A DNA stretch of 64,000 nucleotides from Marvinbryantia formatexigens DSM 14469 (GCF_025148285.1 NZ_CP102268.1:1240001-1304000); one strand, 5' to 3'. Shown: positions 26,876 through 36,943, counted from the stretch's first letter. Program-made: numbers and translations. The notes: generated from the sequence alone by a model not told the origin.

Positions 26876-27076
26876 ATTTTTCCCCCTCTCTGAAAGCTTT
26901 TCATACTGTATTGTCGGTTTTTACCTGTATTTATTGTAACATTTCCTTAATTCAGAGAGAGATTTGTTCGCGACACAGCATACCGGTTTCACGACGCGGC
27001 GCTGCGTTTTTCCGTCATATAACGGCACTGACATTTTTATAAAAGCCGTATAACGCCTGCGATAAGAATCACAGCT

Positions 27077-28954
27077 TCAATCAGATTTCTTTTTCCTCCA
27101 GTTTAATAAGAATGCAGAGTTTACAATTACAAGGACGGAGCCGGCGTTATGGACCAGCGCCCCGACAACCGGATTTAACACTCCTGTGACCGCCAGCAGG
27201 ATTGCGATGATATTGAGTGTCATGGAGAAGGCGAGATTGCATTTTATGGTAAGCATCATGCGCTTTGCCAGACGCAGCAGATGCGGCAGCCCGCTGATTT
27301 TGTCGTTGATGAGCGCGATATCCGCGGCGTCCACCGCAATGTCGCTCCCGGTTTTGCCCATCGCGATTCCGACGCACGCCTTTTTCAGCGCCGGAGCGTC
27401 GTTGATGCCGTCCCCCATCATGCAGACCTGCCCTCCCGCCTTCTGAAAGCTGTTGATTCGCCGCAGTTTATCCTCCGGCAGGCACTCCGCGTACACCTCG
27501 CTGATTCCAAGCTGTCCCGCAATATGATGCGCGGCGGCTGCGTGATCGCCGGTCAGCAAAACCGGTGTCACGCCTGCCGACCGGATTTCGCGGATGGTGT
27601 CTGGCGCATCCGCTCTCAGGGTATCGGAAAGGGCAAGGAACCCGGCGCATTTTCCGCCGATGGCAACATAGGTCACCGTACAGCCCTCCGTCAGATAGCG
27701 CTCCGCCATTTTCCCGGTGTCCTCCGGCAGGGCAATCCGGTTTTCCGCAAGAAATTCCACATTTCCCGCCAGAATCTCCTGCCCGTCCACCCTGGCCGCC
27801 ACGCCCCGTCCGGGGACCATCGCAAACGTCTCCGGCTGCGCGATTTCCTGCGCCTGCCGCTTTTTATAGCAGCTTACAATCGCTTTGCCCAGCGGATGCT
27901 CCGAACGCAGCTCCGCCCCGGCAGTCAGATGGTAGAGCTCCTCATTCGTCCAGTCCGCGCTGCAGCTTACCGCCGCGGCAACCTCCGGCGTCCCGCAGGT
28001 CAGCGTTCCCGTTTTGTCAAACATGACCGCGGTCACGGACGCCAGACGCTCCAGCGCATCCCCCTCCCGCACAAGGAAGCCGTGCCGGGTCGCATTGCCG
28101 ATTGCCGCCATAATGGCTGTCGGGGTGGCAAGAACCAGCGCACAGGGGCAGAAAACGACAAGAATCGTGACCGCCCGTATAATCTCTCCGCTAAACAGCC
28201 AGGTCAGCGCCGCCGCAGTTAGGGCGATTACTACGATCCAGGTGGCCCAGCGGTCCGCAATGCCCACTATTTTCGCCTTTCCGGCGTCCGCAGACTGTAC
28301 AAGCCTTATCATCCGCTGTATGGAGCTGTCCTCGCCGACCTTCGTCGCTTTCATATCGAAGGAGCCGAACTGATTCACCGTTCCGCTGAAGACCTCGTCC
28401 CCGACGGTTTTGTCAACCGGAAGCGATTCCCCTGTCATCACCGCCTGGTTGACGGCGGTCTCTCCGGCTGTTATCACGCCGTCCACTGGCACCGTTTCAC
28501 CGGGAAGCACCCGCAGTATATCTCCAATCTGTACCTGCTGCGCCAAAATCTCTGTTTCCGCGCCGCCGGACAGTCTGCGCGCCGTCTGCGGAGTTAAATG
28601 CACCAGTTTTTCAATGCCATCCCTGGCTTTCGCTACCGTCAGCTCCTCCAGCAGCGCGCCAAGCTGCATGATGAAGGCAATTTCGCCCGCCGCAAAAATT
28701 TCCCCGATAATCACCGACGCAATCAGGGCGATGGATACGAGTACGTCCGCTTTGATGTCGAAGGCTGTCACCAGACCAATAATTGCTTCCAGAATGATGG
28801 GAACCCCGCACAGAATGATGGCAATCCACGCCGGGTCCGCGCCCTCCGGCAGAACGCCCGCAAGACTTGCCGCCAGCGCCGCTCCGGAGATAACGAGGCA
28901 GACGACGTCCTTTTTCATGCCTCCCCATTCCAGAAATTTTTCCAGTGCTTTCAT
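27077..28954 (-). CDS. Heavy-metal P-type ATPase (P1B) without HMA domain
   Basis: 625 residues from the ATG at 28954. Actuator motif TGES, ion-site CPC in VVFCPCALVLATP, phosphorylation site DKTGT, nucleotide-site SEHPLGKAI and hinge MGDGINDAPAL are intact; there is no N-terminal HMA metal-binding domain. The last two helices read NLAFSMTLN and LVHNAGSVLVIVNSAFLL. These lack the YN and MxxSS pattern of copper pumps and the K/DxG pattern of zinc/cadmium pumps, and look more like the CtpC-type group. Yet the promoter has a CsoR-like palindrome. Exported metal therefore uncertain. Confidence 0.92.
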   Translation of the reverse strand: MKALEKFLEWGGMKKDVVCLVISGAALAASLAGVLPEGADPAWIAIILCGVPIILEAIIGLVTAFDIKADVLVSIALIASVIIGEIFAAGEIAFIMQLGALLEELTVAKARDGIEKLVHLTPQTARRLSGGAETEILAQQVQIGDILRVLPGETVPVDGVITAGETAVNQAVMTGESLPVDKTVGDEVFSGTVNQFGSFDMKATKVGEDSSIQRMIRLVQSADAGKAKIVGIADRWATWIVVIALTAAALTWLFSGEIIRAVTILVVFCPCALVLATPTAIMAAIGNATRHGFLVREGDALERLASVTAVMFDKTGTLTCGTPEVAAAVSCSADWTNEELYHLTAGAELRSEHPLGKAIVSCYKKRQAQEIAQPETFAMVPGRGVAARVDGQEILAGNVEFLAENRIALPEDTGKMAERYLTEGCTVTYVAIGGKCAGFLALSDTLRADAPDTIREIRSAGVTPVLLTGDHAAAAHHIAGQLGISEVYAECLPEDKLRRINSFQKAGGQVCMMGDGINDAPALKKACVGIAMGKTGSDIAVDAADIALINDKISGLPHLLRLAKRMMLTIKCNLAFSMTLNIIAILLAVTGVLNPVVGALVHNAGSVLVIVNSAFLLNWRKKKSD

Positions 28955-28978
28955 GATAACTTTCCCCTTTCTTTTTAT

Positions 28979-29031
28979 TATACCCATGTGGGTATACGTA
29001 TAATATACATATAGGGGTATATGTTTGTCAA
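28979..29031 (-). promoter_or_regulatory. Promoter with CsoR-like operator upstream of the metal ATPase
   Basis: A perfect 18-bp palindrome TATACCC-ATGT-GGGTATA (28979-28996) has the ATACCC-n4-GGGTAT form known for CsoR/RcnR/CstR repressor sites. A partial second site (ATACCCCTATA) lies at 29009-29018 on the minus strand. TTGACA on the minus strand (29026-29031) marks the -35 box; TATATT (29002-29007) is a possible -10. No csoR gene is in the window. Confidence 0.75.
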
Positions 29032-29144
29032 GAGAAAAAAAGAAACACCAGACCAAAGATAAGTCTGATGTTTCTCTGAAATACACTGGTTACTGTGAAC
29101 GGCGCCATGCCGCATAAGAAGACCTGTGCGGGCGCCCGGATGGA

Positions 29145-29972
29145 TTATTTTTCATAAAGAAATTTTTCCGGGAGCGTCACCTTAAATTCCGCCGCCAGAT
29201 TGCGGAAGTCCTGCGGCTGGATGGTCTGCAGCTTATCCGGTCTGACAGACAGCACCTTTACCAGAATCTCCGCGGATTTTTCTATGGTATGCATAAGTCC
29301 GAAGGTATTGTCAAAATCCTCCCCGGACGCAAACAGTCCGTGGTGCGCCCAGACGACCGCGTCATACTGCTCCATCAGCTTACTGGTCGCCACGGCGATT
29401 TCTCTTCCGCCGGGCACCATCCAGCCAACCACGCCGATGCCTGCCGGGAACACTACCGGACACTCCGTCGCCATTTCCCAGAGCTCTCTGGTAAATACCT
29501 CATCCTTCAGCGGCAGAAGGAAGGTGAGCGCTATCAGATTTGCCGGATGCGCGTGATAAATCACCCGGTGCGCCCCGCCTGTCGCCGTTTTCTTTACCTC
29601 ATGGTTCATCAGATGTGTCGGCAGCTCGCTGGTAGGTCTTGCCTGATCCTGCAGTCCCCAGCATATCCGGTAATGCTCCCCGGAATCATCAATTTCGATG
29701 ATGCCGATGGATTCCTCCGGCTTTCCCGCTACATTGCGGAAATGCTTTCCGCTTCCCGTCACCAGAAAATATTCGCCCCGCAGCCCCGGCACGCTGGTTC
29801 CGATTTCCAGCCATGCTCCTGCCGGATTGAAATCCTCCTTCATAGCGTCGATTTCTTCCTTCCGGATACGATAGCTTAAATTTCCGCCGTTGCGCTCATG
29901 CCAGCCCTGCTTCCAGCCATCGTCGCACATCCTGATAAATTCCCGGACAAACTCCGCTTCCAAAACCTTCAT
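29145..29972 (-). CDS. rhaD: Rhamnulose-1-phosphate aldolase
   Basis: 275 residues. Splits L-rhamnulose-1-phosphate to dihydroxyacetone phosphate and L-lactaldehyde. Class II aldolase/adducin fold with the GGNLSYR phosphate loop near residue 29, catalytic TSELPTHL, zinc ligands in YHAHPANL and a third His in WAHHGLF. Last gene of the rhaB-rhaA-rhaD operon; AGAGGGAGA lies in the 3-base-spaced junction after rhaA. Confidence 0.96.
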   Translation of the reverse strand: MKVLEAEFVREFIRMCDDGWKQGWHERNGGNLSYRIRKEEIDAMKEDFNPAGAWLEIGTSVPGLRGEYFLVTGSGKHFRNVAGKPEESIGIIEIDDSGEHYRICWGLQDQARPTSELPTHLMNHEVKKTATGGAHRVIYHAHPANLIALTFLLPLKDEVFTRELWEMATECPVVFPAGIGVVGWMVPGGREIAVATSKLMEQYDAVVWAHHGLFASGEDFDNTFGLMHTIEKSAEILVKVLSVRPDKLQTIQPQDFRNLAAEFKVTLPEKFLYEK

Positions 29973-29975
29973 TGT

Positions 29976-31247
29976 CTATCTCCCTTCTGCTCTTTTGCTG
30001 AGCACCTTTTCTTCGTATTCCTGCACTTCCGCGAATAATCCGAAATCATCCGTAACGCCGCACTCCTGGCAGTAGTAATTCCATACGTCGCCGAAGGGCA
30101 GCATTTTCACCGCTTCTATCACCGCCATCAGCTCGGTAAAACGGCTCTCATCCTGGAGCGCCTTCAGCTTTTCGTTCGGCGTGCACAGCGCCATCAGCAG
30201 CGCCTTCTGGAAGCTCCGCATACCGACCGCCCACGCGGAAACGCGATTGATGCTGGCGTCAAAATAGTCCAGTGCAATATAGACCCGCTCCAGTGCGTTG
30301 CATCTTACAATCTCTCTGGCGATTTCCTTCGTCTCATCATCCAGAAGCAGCACATGGTCGGAGTCCCAGCGCACGCCCCTTGTCACATGGAGGGCAATCT
30401 CCGGATAGAAGCAGAGCAGCGCGGAAATCTTGTCGGAGACCAGCTCTGTCGGATGATAATGACCGTTGTCCATAAGCGGCAGGCAGCCTTCGTTCTGCGC
30501 CGCCAGTGAAAGCGCAAATTCCGCGCTTCCCGCTGTGTAGGATTCCACGCCGATACCGAAGACCTTGGATTCCATGCACGGCTTTACCTTGTTTTTATCG
30601 AACGGCTCCGCCAGAATCTCCTCAATGGATTCTTTATAGCGCATTCTCGGCCCCATGCGGTCCGCCGGTACGTCCTTGAAACCGTCTCCAGTCCAGATGT
30701 TCATCACACACGGCACGCCGGTTTCTTCAGCAAAATACTGCGAAATGCGGATGCAGGCTTTTCCGTGCTCAATCCAGAACCGGCGCACAGCCGCATCCGG
30801 ACTGGATAAAGTCTGCCCGTCCTTCACCATCGGATGCGAAAAGAAGGTCGGATTAAAATCCAGTCCCATGCCTCTCTCCTTTGCAAACTCCACCCATCTG
30901 GCAAAGTGGCGCGGCTCCAGCTGGTTGCGGTCAGCAAATTCCCCGTTTTCAAATACGGCGTAGCTGGCGTGGACATTGATTTTCTTCTTCCCCGGAATCA
31001 TGGATAGCGCCCTGTCCATATCCGCCATCAGCTCCTCCGGTGTGCGCGCTCTGCCCGGATAGTTTCCGGTGGTCTGGATTCCCCCGGTGAGCGGTCCCTT
31101 CTGGTCGAAGCCGGTCACATCGTCCCCCTGCCAGCAGTGCATGGAAACCGGAACCCGCTTCAGAGTTTCTATCGCAGCGTCGGTATCTACGCCTGCTTTC
31201 CGGAAAATTTCTCTTGCGTCTTCATATCGTTTTGTTACTGTCATCAT
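29976..31247 (-). CDS. rhaA: L-rhamnose isomerase
   Basis: 423 residues. Converts L-rhamnose to L-rhamnulose. Recognised by VSMHCWQGDDVTGFD at the start, the TIM-barrel metal sites LDFNPTFFSHP, NIWTGDGFKD and MDNGHYHPTE, and the SDHVLLLDD stretch. The frame is open to 31268, but AGGAGA and spacing favour the ATG at 31247. 17 bases after rhaB. Confidence 0.96.
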   Translation of the reverse strand: MMTVTKRYEDAREIFRKAGVDTDAAIETLKRVPVSMHCWQGDDVTGFDQKGPLTGGIQTTGNYPGRARTPEELMADMDRALSMIPGKKKINVHASYAVFENGEFADRNQLEPRHFARWVEFAKERGMGLDFNPTFFSHPMVKDGQTLSSPDAAVRRFWIEHGKACIRISQYFAEETGVPCVMNIWTGDGFKDVPADRMGPRMRYKESIEEILAEPFDKNKVKPCMESKVFGIGVESYTAGSAEFALSLAAQNEGCLPLMDNGHYHPTELVSDKISALLCFYPEIALHVTRGVRWDSDHVLLLDDETKEIAREIVRCNALERVYIALDYFDASINRVSAWAVGMRSFQKALLMALCTPNEKLKALQDESRFTELMAVIEAVKMLPFGDVWNYYCQECGVTDDFGLFAEVQEYEEKVLSKRAEGR

Positions 31248-31264
31248 TTCCTGTTCTTCTCCTT

Positions 31265-32692
31265 TCATTTTCTTTCATTGACATGGTTTGCGGGAGAATA
31301 CCGGCGGATTTCAAAGGATTCCCGCACGCATGCTCTCGCCCTGCTTAAATTTTCTATTTTTCCGTCTTTTTGCATCTGCGCCAGAATGTTTCCGATTGCG
31401 GTCGCCTCCGACGGACCGGCGTAAACCTCTTTTCCGGTGGCGTCCGCTGTCAGCCGGTTCAAATATCCGGCATTGGACCCGCCGCCGATAATATAAATCC
31501 GGTCATAGTTCCTTCCGGTGAGCTTTTCTATCTCCAGCACGGTTTCCCGGTAGGACGCCGCCAGGCTCTGATATATCACCGCCGCCATCTGACCCGGCGT
31601 CTCCGGCACCTTCTGCCCGCTCTTTCGGCAGTATTCCCGCACCGCCTCTGTCATGCTGGCTGGCGCCAGAAAACATGCGTCGTTTACATCCACCCTGGAG
31701 GGAAACTGCGCCTCCTGCTCCGCCATGTCGCAGATTTCTGCAAAGGAGTAGCGGCAGTCCCATTCCCGGCGGACTGACTGTATCATCCAGAGCCCCATGA
31801 TATTTTTTAAATAACGGAACCGGTAATCGTAACCGCCCTCGTTGGTGAAGTTCGCCTGTCTGCTCTCTTCCCGGCAGTCCGCCGCCGGCAGCTCGCATCC
31901 CATAAGGGACCAGGTGCCGGAGCTTATATATATTCCCTGTCCCTCCGGCTCCGGCATCGCCATAACCGCGGAGGCGGTGTCGTGACTTGCGCAGAGCACC
32001 ACCCGGCAGTTATAACCCACCTGATTCTGTATCTCAGGACGCAGCGTCCCTACTTCCCATCCCGGCAGCTTCAGCGGCAGAAAGATGTCCTCCGGATAGC
32101 CGAGCATGCTCATCAGCTCCCGGTCCCACTGTTTTGTTTCCGGGTTTACAAGCTGGGTGGAGGTTGCGTTGGTGTATTCCGAAACCCGGTTCCCCGTGAG
32201 CAGGAACTGAAAATAGTCGGGGAGCATCAGAAACGTTCTGGCCTGCTCCAGAAGCTCCGGCGTCCGCTTTTTGACCGCCATCAGCTGATAGATGGTATTA
32301 AAGGGCTGCTTCTGGATTCCGCTTCTGGCGTACAGCTCCTTTTCCGGTATCACAGACCAGACCGCCTCATCCATGCCCTGCGTGCGGCTGTCGCGGTAGC
32401 CGTAAGTATCTCCCAGTATCCGGTCCTGCTCATCCAGAAGGACATAATCCACCGCCCAGGTGTCAATGGACATGCTCACCGGTATCTTTCCTGCTTCCCG
32501 GCATTTTTTCATTCCGTTTAAAATTTCCCGGAACAGTCTGTCCAGATCCCACAGGAGCTTCCCGTCCTTATTTGTCATTTTGTTTTCGAAGCGGTAAACC
32601 TCCTCCAGATGCAGTCTGCCCTCTTCCAGATGCCCCAGCATGTGACGTCCGCCGGAGGCTCCCAAATCGACTGCAAGGTAATATTCCGCCAT
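31265..32692 (-). CDS. rhaB: Rhamnulokinase
   Basis: 475 residues. Phosphorylates L-rhamnulose with ATP. FGGY-type sugar kinase: phosphate-binding LAVDLGASGGRHMLG at the start, DTWAVDYVLLD, a SHDTASAVMA stretch and the nucleotide-site IIGGGSNAGYLNRLTADATG near the end. An in-frame GTG at 32701 is too close to the AAAGGA site, which fits the ATG at 32692. First gene of the operon; its promoter must lie in 32693-32892, shared with the divergent AraC regulator. Confidence 0.95.
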   Translation of the reverse strand: MAEYYLAVDLGASGGRHMLGHLEEGRLHLEEVYRFENKMTNKDGKLLWDLDRLFREILNGMKKCREAGKIPVSMSIDTWAVDYVLLDEQDRILGDTYGYRDSRTQGMDEAVWSVIPEKELYARSGIQKQPFNTIYQLMAVKKRTPELLEQARTFLMLPDYFQFLLTGNRVSEYTNATSTQLVNPETKQWDRELMSMLGYPEDIFLPLKLPGWEVGTLRPEIQNQVGYNCRVVLCASHDTASAVMAMPEPEGQGIYISSGTWSLMGCELPAADCREESRQANFTNEGGYDYRFRYLKNIMGLWMIQSVRREWDCRYSFAEICDMAEQEAQFPSRVDVNDACFLAPASMTEAVREYCRKSGQKVPETPGQMAAVIYQSLAASYRETVLEIEKLTGRNYDRIYIIGGGSNAGYLNRLTADATGKEVYAGPSEATAIGNILAQMQKDGKIENLSRARACVRESFEIRRYSPANHVNERK

Positions 32693-32892
32693 TTTTTTCA
32701 CATCCTTTCCCGATTTTCACTGGACTTTTTGTTTTTGTACGTTTATCATAAAGGAAACGGATGGAAAATATAAGGTCTTTACCGGATAATTTCAGGGACT
32801 TTATTTGCAGCGCCAGAGCGGATACGCAGATGCAGCTGCCAGAGTGCAGGTGAGTGCGCAGCAGTTTAAAGAAATGGATGTGAGGAGCGGTT

Positions 32893-33852
32893 ATGAACGC
32901 GGAACTTTTGTCTCATCTGAGGAAAATTACGGAGGAAGAGCGGGAAATCCTCCAGCAGCACGGGGATATCCGCCGGGAGCTCTATACTTCGAGGCAGGAA
33001 TTTGTTATCGACAATAAAAAGCTGCTGGAGCGGGGACATCTGATTGAGATACGTCCCCACACCCGCTTTGCCCATTTTCCGAAGCACCGGCACAATTATG
33101 TGGAAATGATTTATATGTGCTGCGGAAATACCACGCATATCATCAATGACCAGCACACGATTACCCTGAATGAGGGCGATCTGCTCTTTCTGAATCAGAA
33201 TGCCACACAGGAAATCCTCCCCGCGGGAGAAAATGACATTGCCGTGAATTTTATTATCCTGCCGGAATTTTTCGACCGCTCCCTCACCATGATGGAGCGG
33301 GACAATGTGCTGCGCCGGTTTTTAATTTCCGCCCTGTCCCAGGATATCTCGCAGATAAATTACCTTCTTTTCCGTGCAAAGCACATTCTCCCCGTCCAGA
33401 ATCTTGTGGAAAATATGCTCTGGACCCTGATTGACAAAAAACCTTATACAAATTCGATTAACCAGGTGACAATGGGGCTGATTTTTATGAATCTTTCTGT
33501 TTTCTGGGATACCCCGCTGCAGGATTCCTCCCGGACCCCGGAAGAAGATATGATTTTTTATATTCTGAAATACATAGAAATGCATTATAAATCGGGTTCT
33601 CTCGCGGATGTTTCTGCCAGGCTGAAGCTTCCGGACTATCAGATAAGCCGTCTCTTGAAAAAATATACCGGGCATAATTTCAAAGAGCTGCTCCAGCAGC
33701 AGAAGCTTCAGCAGGCGACATATTTTCTGACCAATACCGAGCTGCCTGTTGACCGGATCATGGAAAATATCGGCTACAATAACAGCAGTTACTTTTACCG
33801 CATTTTCCATAACACCTATGGGTGCTCCCCCGGAGAATACCGCAGAAAATGA
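32893..33852 (+). CDS. AraC-family regulator, probably of the rhamnose operon
   Basis: 319 residues. Cupin domain with HFPKHRHNYVEMIYM and LNEGDLLFLNQN (about 55-105), then a C-terminal double HTH: SLADVSARLKLPDYQISRLL and IGYNNSSYFYRIFHNTYGCS. TGAGGAG before the ATG. Divergent from rhaB by 200 bases, the usual place for a rhamnose activator; direct evidence for the inducer is absent. Ends 4 bases before the convergent AAA gene. Confidence 0.9.
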   Translation: MNAELLSHLRKITEEEREILQQHGDIRRELYTSRQEFVIDNKKLLERGHLIEIRPHTRFAHFPKHRHNYVEMIYMCCGNTTHIINDQHTITLNEGDLLFLNQNATQEILPAGENDIAVNFIILPEFFDRSLTMMERDNVLRRFLISALSQDISQINYLLFRAKHILPVQNLVENMLWTLIDKKPYTNSINQVTMGLIFMNLSVFWDTPLQDSSRTPEEDMIFYILKYIEMHYKSGSLADVSARLKLPDYQISRLLKKYTGHNFKELLQQQKLQQATYFLTNTELPVDRIMENIGYNNSSYFYRIFHNTYGCSPGEYRRK

Positions 33853-33856
33853 TATG

Positions 33857-35530
33857 CTACATCATAACCACCATACATTCTTTCTCCCAGAATGCCATCC
33901 CGTACTGGATGATTTTTTTCATCCCCTGGCGCTGCAGACCCTCAGTATATTTTCTTTTCTCAATCTGCCTTAACGCTTCCGTACAGGCTGCTTCCAGGTT
34001 TCCATTGTTTGCATATTTCAGTTCAATCACTATTCCTACACGCGCAGGTGTACTTACGGATATATCGCTGTAGCCTTCCCCTGTCTCTGCGTTTGACTGA
34101 ACCAGCCAGTTTCCCTGACTGCGCAGCAGTCCCAGTACCATGCCGTGATAAAAGTTCTCTTTCATGCTCGTCCGCACTGCTGTGTCCCTCACGCTGATGG
34201 AATCCCACAGATAGTCATGCAGCATTTCCTGAATAGTCAATACATCTCCAGCGGGAAAAGCTGCGCAGAAACGATTGATTCTTGCAGAATCCGCAAGAGT
34301 CGTCTTTTTAAACCACTCCTGTATCTGCAAAATAAAAACTTCCCGTACCTCCCGGTTAGGAATCACCAGTTTATAAACGCCGCCTGCAGCTCTGCCCGTC
34401 TGTGTCAGATAACCGGTGGTAAAGAGAACGCTCCAAAGATTTGCAATACTCGCGTCAATTTCATTATAAGTCAAATCCAGGCGGATTGCTTTTTCAATTG
34501 CCTCTCCCGCGATTAAGTGCTCAATCTCATTCTGTGTAGTTTTATCCGCCTTATCAATAAAGCGCTTCACCAGATCATTCCCACTTGTATTAATCCAGAA
34601 AGCTTCCGGTTCCGCGTAAGGATCTGCCAGCAGCTTTTTCGTATACCTGACCACATCCCACGGGCAGTAAATGTTCGCGTCACCGAAACGGTATCCATCA
34701 TACCATTCTCTCATAATCGCAGTTTTTTCTTTTAAGCCATAATCTTCCAGAAGCCCTTGTACTTCTGAATCCGTAAACCCAAAATGCTCATCATGATCTA
34801 CATCAACAATAGAATTTATATCAAAATTATTCAGTCCTGTGAAAATACTCTCTTTGGAAACACGCAGACAGCCTGTCAGGACAGCGAATTGCAGAAATTC
34901 GTTGGTTTTTAGCGCCTGTCCGAATAATCCGCGAATCAACAATACCATCTCTTCGTAATACCCATGCTGGAATGCTTTATCCAGCGGAACATCGTACTCA
35001 TCAATCAGCAGAATCACTTTTTGACCGTAATGCTGGTAAAGCAGGGATGAAAGCATCTTAAGGCTTCCCCACACATCTTCTTTTGTTTCTTCTTCATCCA
35101 GGAACCGTTTCAATGCATTTTTTTCTTTGTCGAAAACCCTGTCGCTGTCAACTAAAAAATTCAAACGGTACATCTCAGATCGCATAATCTGGCGCAAAGC
35201 CCCATACGCTTCCTCAAAATTCAGTCCATCTACTCCTTTTAATGATATGAATACGACAGGAAACTTTCCCATATATTTTTCGCACAGCTCCTGCTCCTGG
35301 GTAATTGCCAGGTCTTCAAACAATGTTTTATCCGTCCCAATCTCGAAAAAGCTTTTCAGCATACTCATGTTCAACGTCTTTCCAAAACGGCGCGGTCGGG
35401 TAAACAGGTTGACCTCACCCCAATTATTCAGCAAATCACGGATAAGACCGGTTTTATCTATATAATAAAAATCTTCCTTACGAAGTTTTCCAAAATCATC
35501 AATGCCAACAGGCAGTCTCTTTTTCCGCAT
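33857..35530 (-). CDS. AAA-like ATPase with C-terminal DUF1703/PD-(D/E)XK domain
   Basis: 557 residues. N-terminal AAA-ATPase-like domain: VGIDDFGKLRKEDFYYIDKT, P-loop-like RPRRFGKTLNMSML, Walker B LLIDEYDVPLD. C-terminal DUF1703 region with a nuclease-like core (YSDISVST ... GIVIELKYA). This family is found in many copies in gut Clostridia and Bacteroidetes; the function is not established. Transcribed alone, ribosome site GGGAGGA. Confidence 0.9.
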   Translation of the reverse strand: MRKKRLPVGIDDFGKLRKEDFYYIDKTGLIRDLLNNWGEVNLFTRPRRFGKTLNMSMLKSFFEIGTDKTLFEDLAITQEQELCEKYMGKFPVVFISLKGVDGLNFEEAYGALRQIMRSEMYRLNFLVDSDRVFDKEKNALKRFLDEEETKEDVWGSLKMLSSLLYQHYGQKVILLIDEYDVPLDKAFQHGYYEEMVLLIRGLFGQALKTNEFLQFAVLTGCLRVSKESIFTGLNNFDINSIVDVDHDEHFGFTDSEVQGLLEDYGLKEKTAIMREWYDGYRFGDANIYCPWDVVRYTKKLLADPYAEPEAFWINTSGNDLVKRFIDKADKTTQNEIEHLIAGEAIEKAIRLDLTYNEIDASIANLWSVLFTTGYLTQTGRAAGGVYKLVIPNREVREVFILQIQEWFKKTTLADSARINRFCAAFPAGDVLTIQEMLHDYLWDSISVRDTAVRTSMKENFYHGMVLGLLRSQGNWLVQSNAETGEGYSDISVSTPARVGIVIELKYANNGNLEAACTEALRQIEKRKYTEGLQRQGMKKIIQYGMAFWEKECMVVMM

Positions 35531-35989
35531 ATGCCCATCCTCCCAGTACTGCTTTTTATAGGCTTTATCGTTGAGATAATCCTATCCTGACGTAAGCCTA
35601 TAACACAAAAACTGCTATGATTACTTTATCATGGATTTTTAATCTCAACAACAACATATCAAAAAATTTTTCAACAATCATTCTAAGCGAGCAAGATTTA
35701 TAACAACATCGGAAATCTTTCTGACTATATATCCGAAAACAGATTCCGTGCATTTTAAAAATTATGTGTATATTAATCTGAAGATGTATCAAATACCTTT
35801 TAACATAAGCTGTAAATATATAAATACATATAAATCCAATTAAATTCGTATAATAATATTTCCGCTAATTGCTACAATAAATATATTATCGCCTATTTGT
35901 CCCATGTACCTAAAAAACATAATTATTTACTGAATATCGGCAGCAGAGAATACAAAATCACCAGATTCTTCCATCCGACTCCGGCCCCC
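35531..35989. other. AT-rich intergenic region
   Basis: 459 bases between the AAA gene and the zinc-ribbon/AP2 gene, both on the minus strand. Strongly A/T-rich, with a short minus-strand frame (35598-35792) that has no protein signature. It must contain the AAA-gene promoter and the end of the AP2-gene transcript, but no clear elements stood out. Confidence 0.5.
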
Positions 35990-36943
35990 TTATTCATTTT
36001 CACTGACGCTCGTTATCACACGCAGCCCGTCCTTCTCCTTTACCACCTCAAAGACAAGCGGGTTCTGCTGCGCCCATTCGACATCTGCCTGCGCCTTTTC
36101 ACTCCACAGGCGGTAGCTCTTCACAAAACCACCGTAAATCATTTCCTCCGCCTCCAGCCGTGCCCGCACCGCCTCGTCAAAATTCTTGTATTTTCCCAGG
36201 TAAAACCGGCTTCCTTTAAAGCCGATATTCACCCGGTAGCTGCCCCGTTCAGTCTTGTTCACGCCGCGGAAACCGCTGGTATTGTCGCTGCGGTATTTCC
36301 GCTTTTCCAGCCATTCGATGCAGGTGCCGTCCACCCGTGTCAGACGGTTCCGGATGCCGTCCTGCACCTCCCGGCGCAGGCAGCCGCAGCTTTTCTGCAC
36401 GCCGCTGAGAAGGGCATCCCGCGTGACCTCCACTTCTTTCCCGCAATCACAGCGGCAGTGCCAGTACACCGACGATTTTTTGCTTTTCTCTTTTGTTGGC
36501 GCCAGCGCCACCAGCCGCCCAAACCGCTGACCAGCAAGATCGTCCTTCATGTGATGCATCCAGAGGTTTTCGCAACCGCAGCTCGTCGTCTTTCCAGACT
36601 TCAAGCTGTACAACGATACGATTTTCGTATTGCCGCAGTCGCAGCGGCAGTTCCAGTACATATTCCTGCGACGGTTCTCAGCGCGCGACTCCACCGTCAG
36701 ATGTCCGAACTGCTGTCCGGTGAGGTCGGCGGCGGTGTTCCTGCCCCGCGGGGCATTTTTTAAGATACAGCCGCAGTCCGTTGCCGTGCCCCGCTGCAGA
36801 TACTTTGTGTTCGCCAGCGTCTCCCGTCCGCAGTCGCAGCGGCAGCGCCAGACCACATAGCCGCAGAACCTCTCCGGCGTCTTTTCCAGAACGGTCAGAT
36901 GGCCGAACCGCTGTCCAACCAAGTTTTTACTCTTTCCCGCCAT
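35990..36943 (-). CDS. Triple zinc-ribbon protein with AP2-like DNA-binding domain
   Basis: 317 residues. Three repeats of a 50-residue module (about 8-60, 74-124, 136-188), each reading GQ(R/Q)FGHL(T/V) ... WxCRCDCG ... SCGC, i.e. four cysteines that would bind one zinc. Then an AP2/ERF-like domain (about 222-272): SGFRGVNKTERGSYRVNIGF, FYLGKYKNFDEAVRARLEAE. In phage and mobile elements such modules are found fused to HNH homing nucleases; no nuclease motif is visible here. Start could also be 36958. Role likely DNA binding. Confidence 0.85.
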   Translation of the reverse strand: MAGKSKNLVGQRFGHLTVLEKTPERFCGYVVWRCRCDCGRETLANTKYLQRGTATDCGCILKNAPRGRNTAADLTGQQFGHLTVESRAENRRRNMYWNCRCDCGNTKIVSLYSLKSGKTTSCGCENLWMHHMKDDLAGQRFGRLVALAPTKEKSKKSSVYWHCRCDCGKEVEVTRDALLSGVQKSCGCLRREVQDGIRNRLTRVDGTCIEWLEKRKYRSDNTSGFRGVNKTERGSYRVNIGFKGSRFYLGKYKNFDEAVRARLEAEEMIYGGFVKSYRLWSEKAQADVEWAQQNPLVFEVVKEKDGLRVITSVSENE

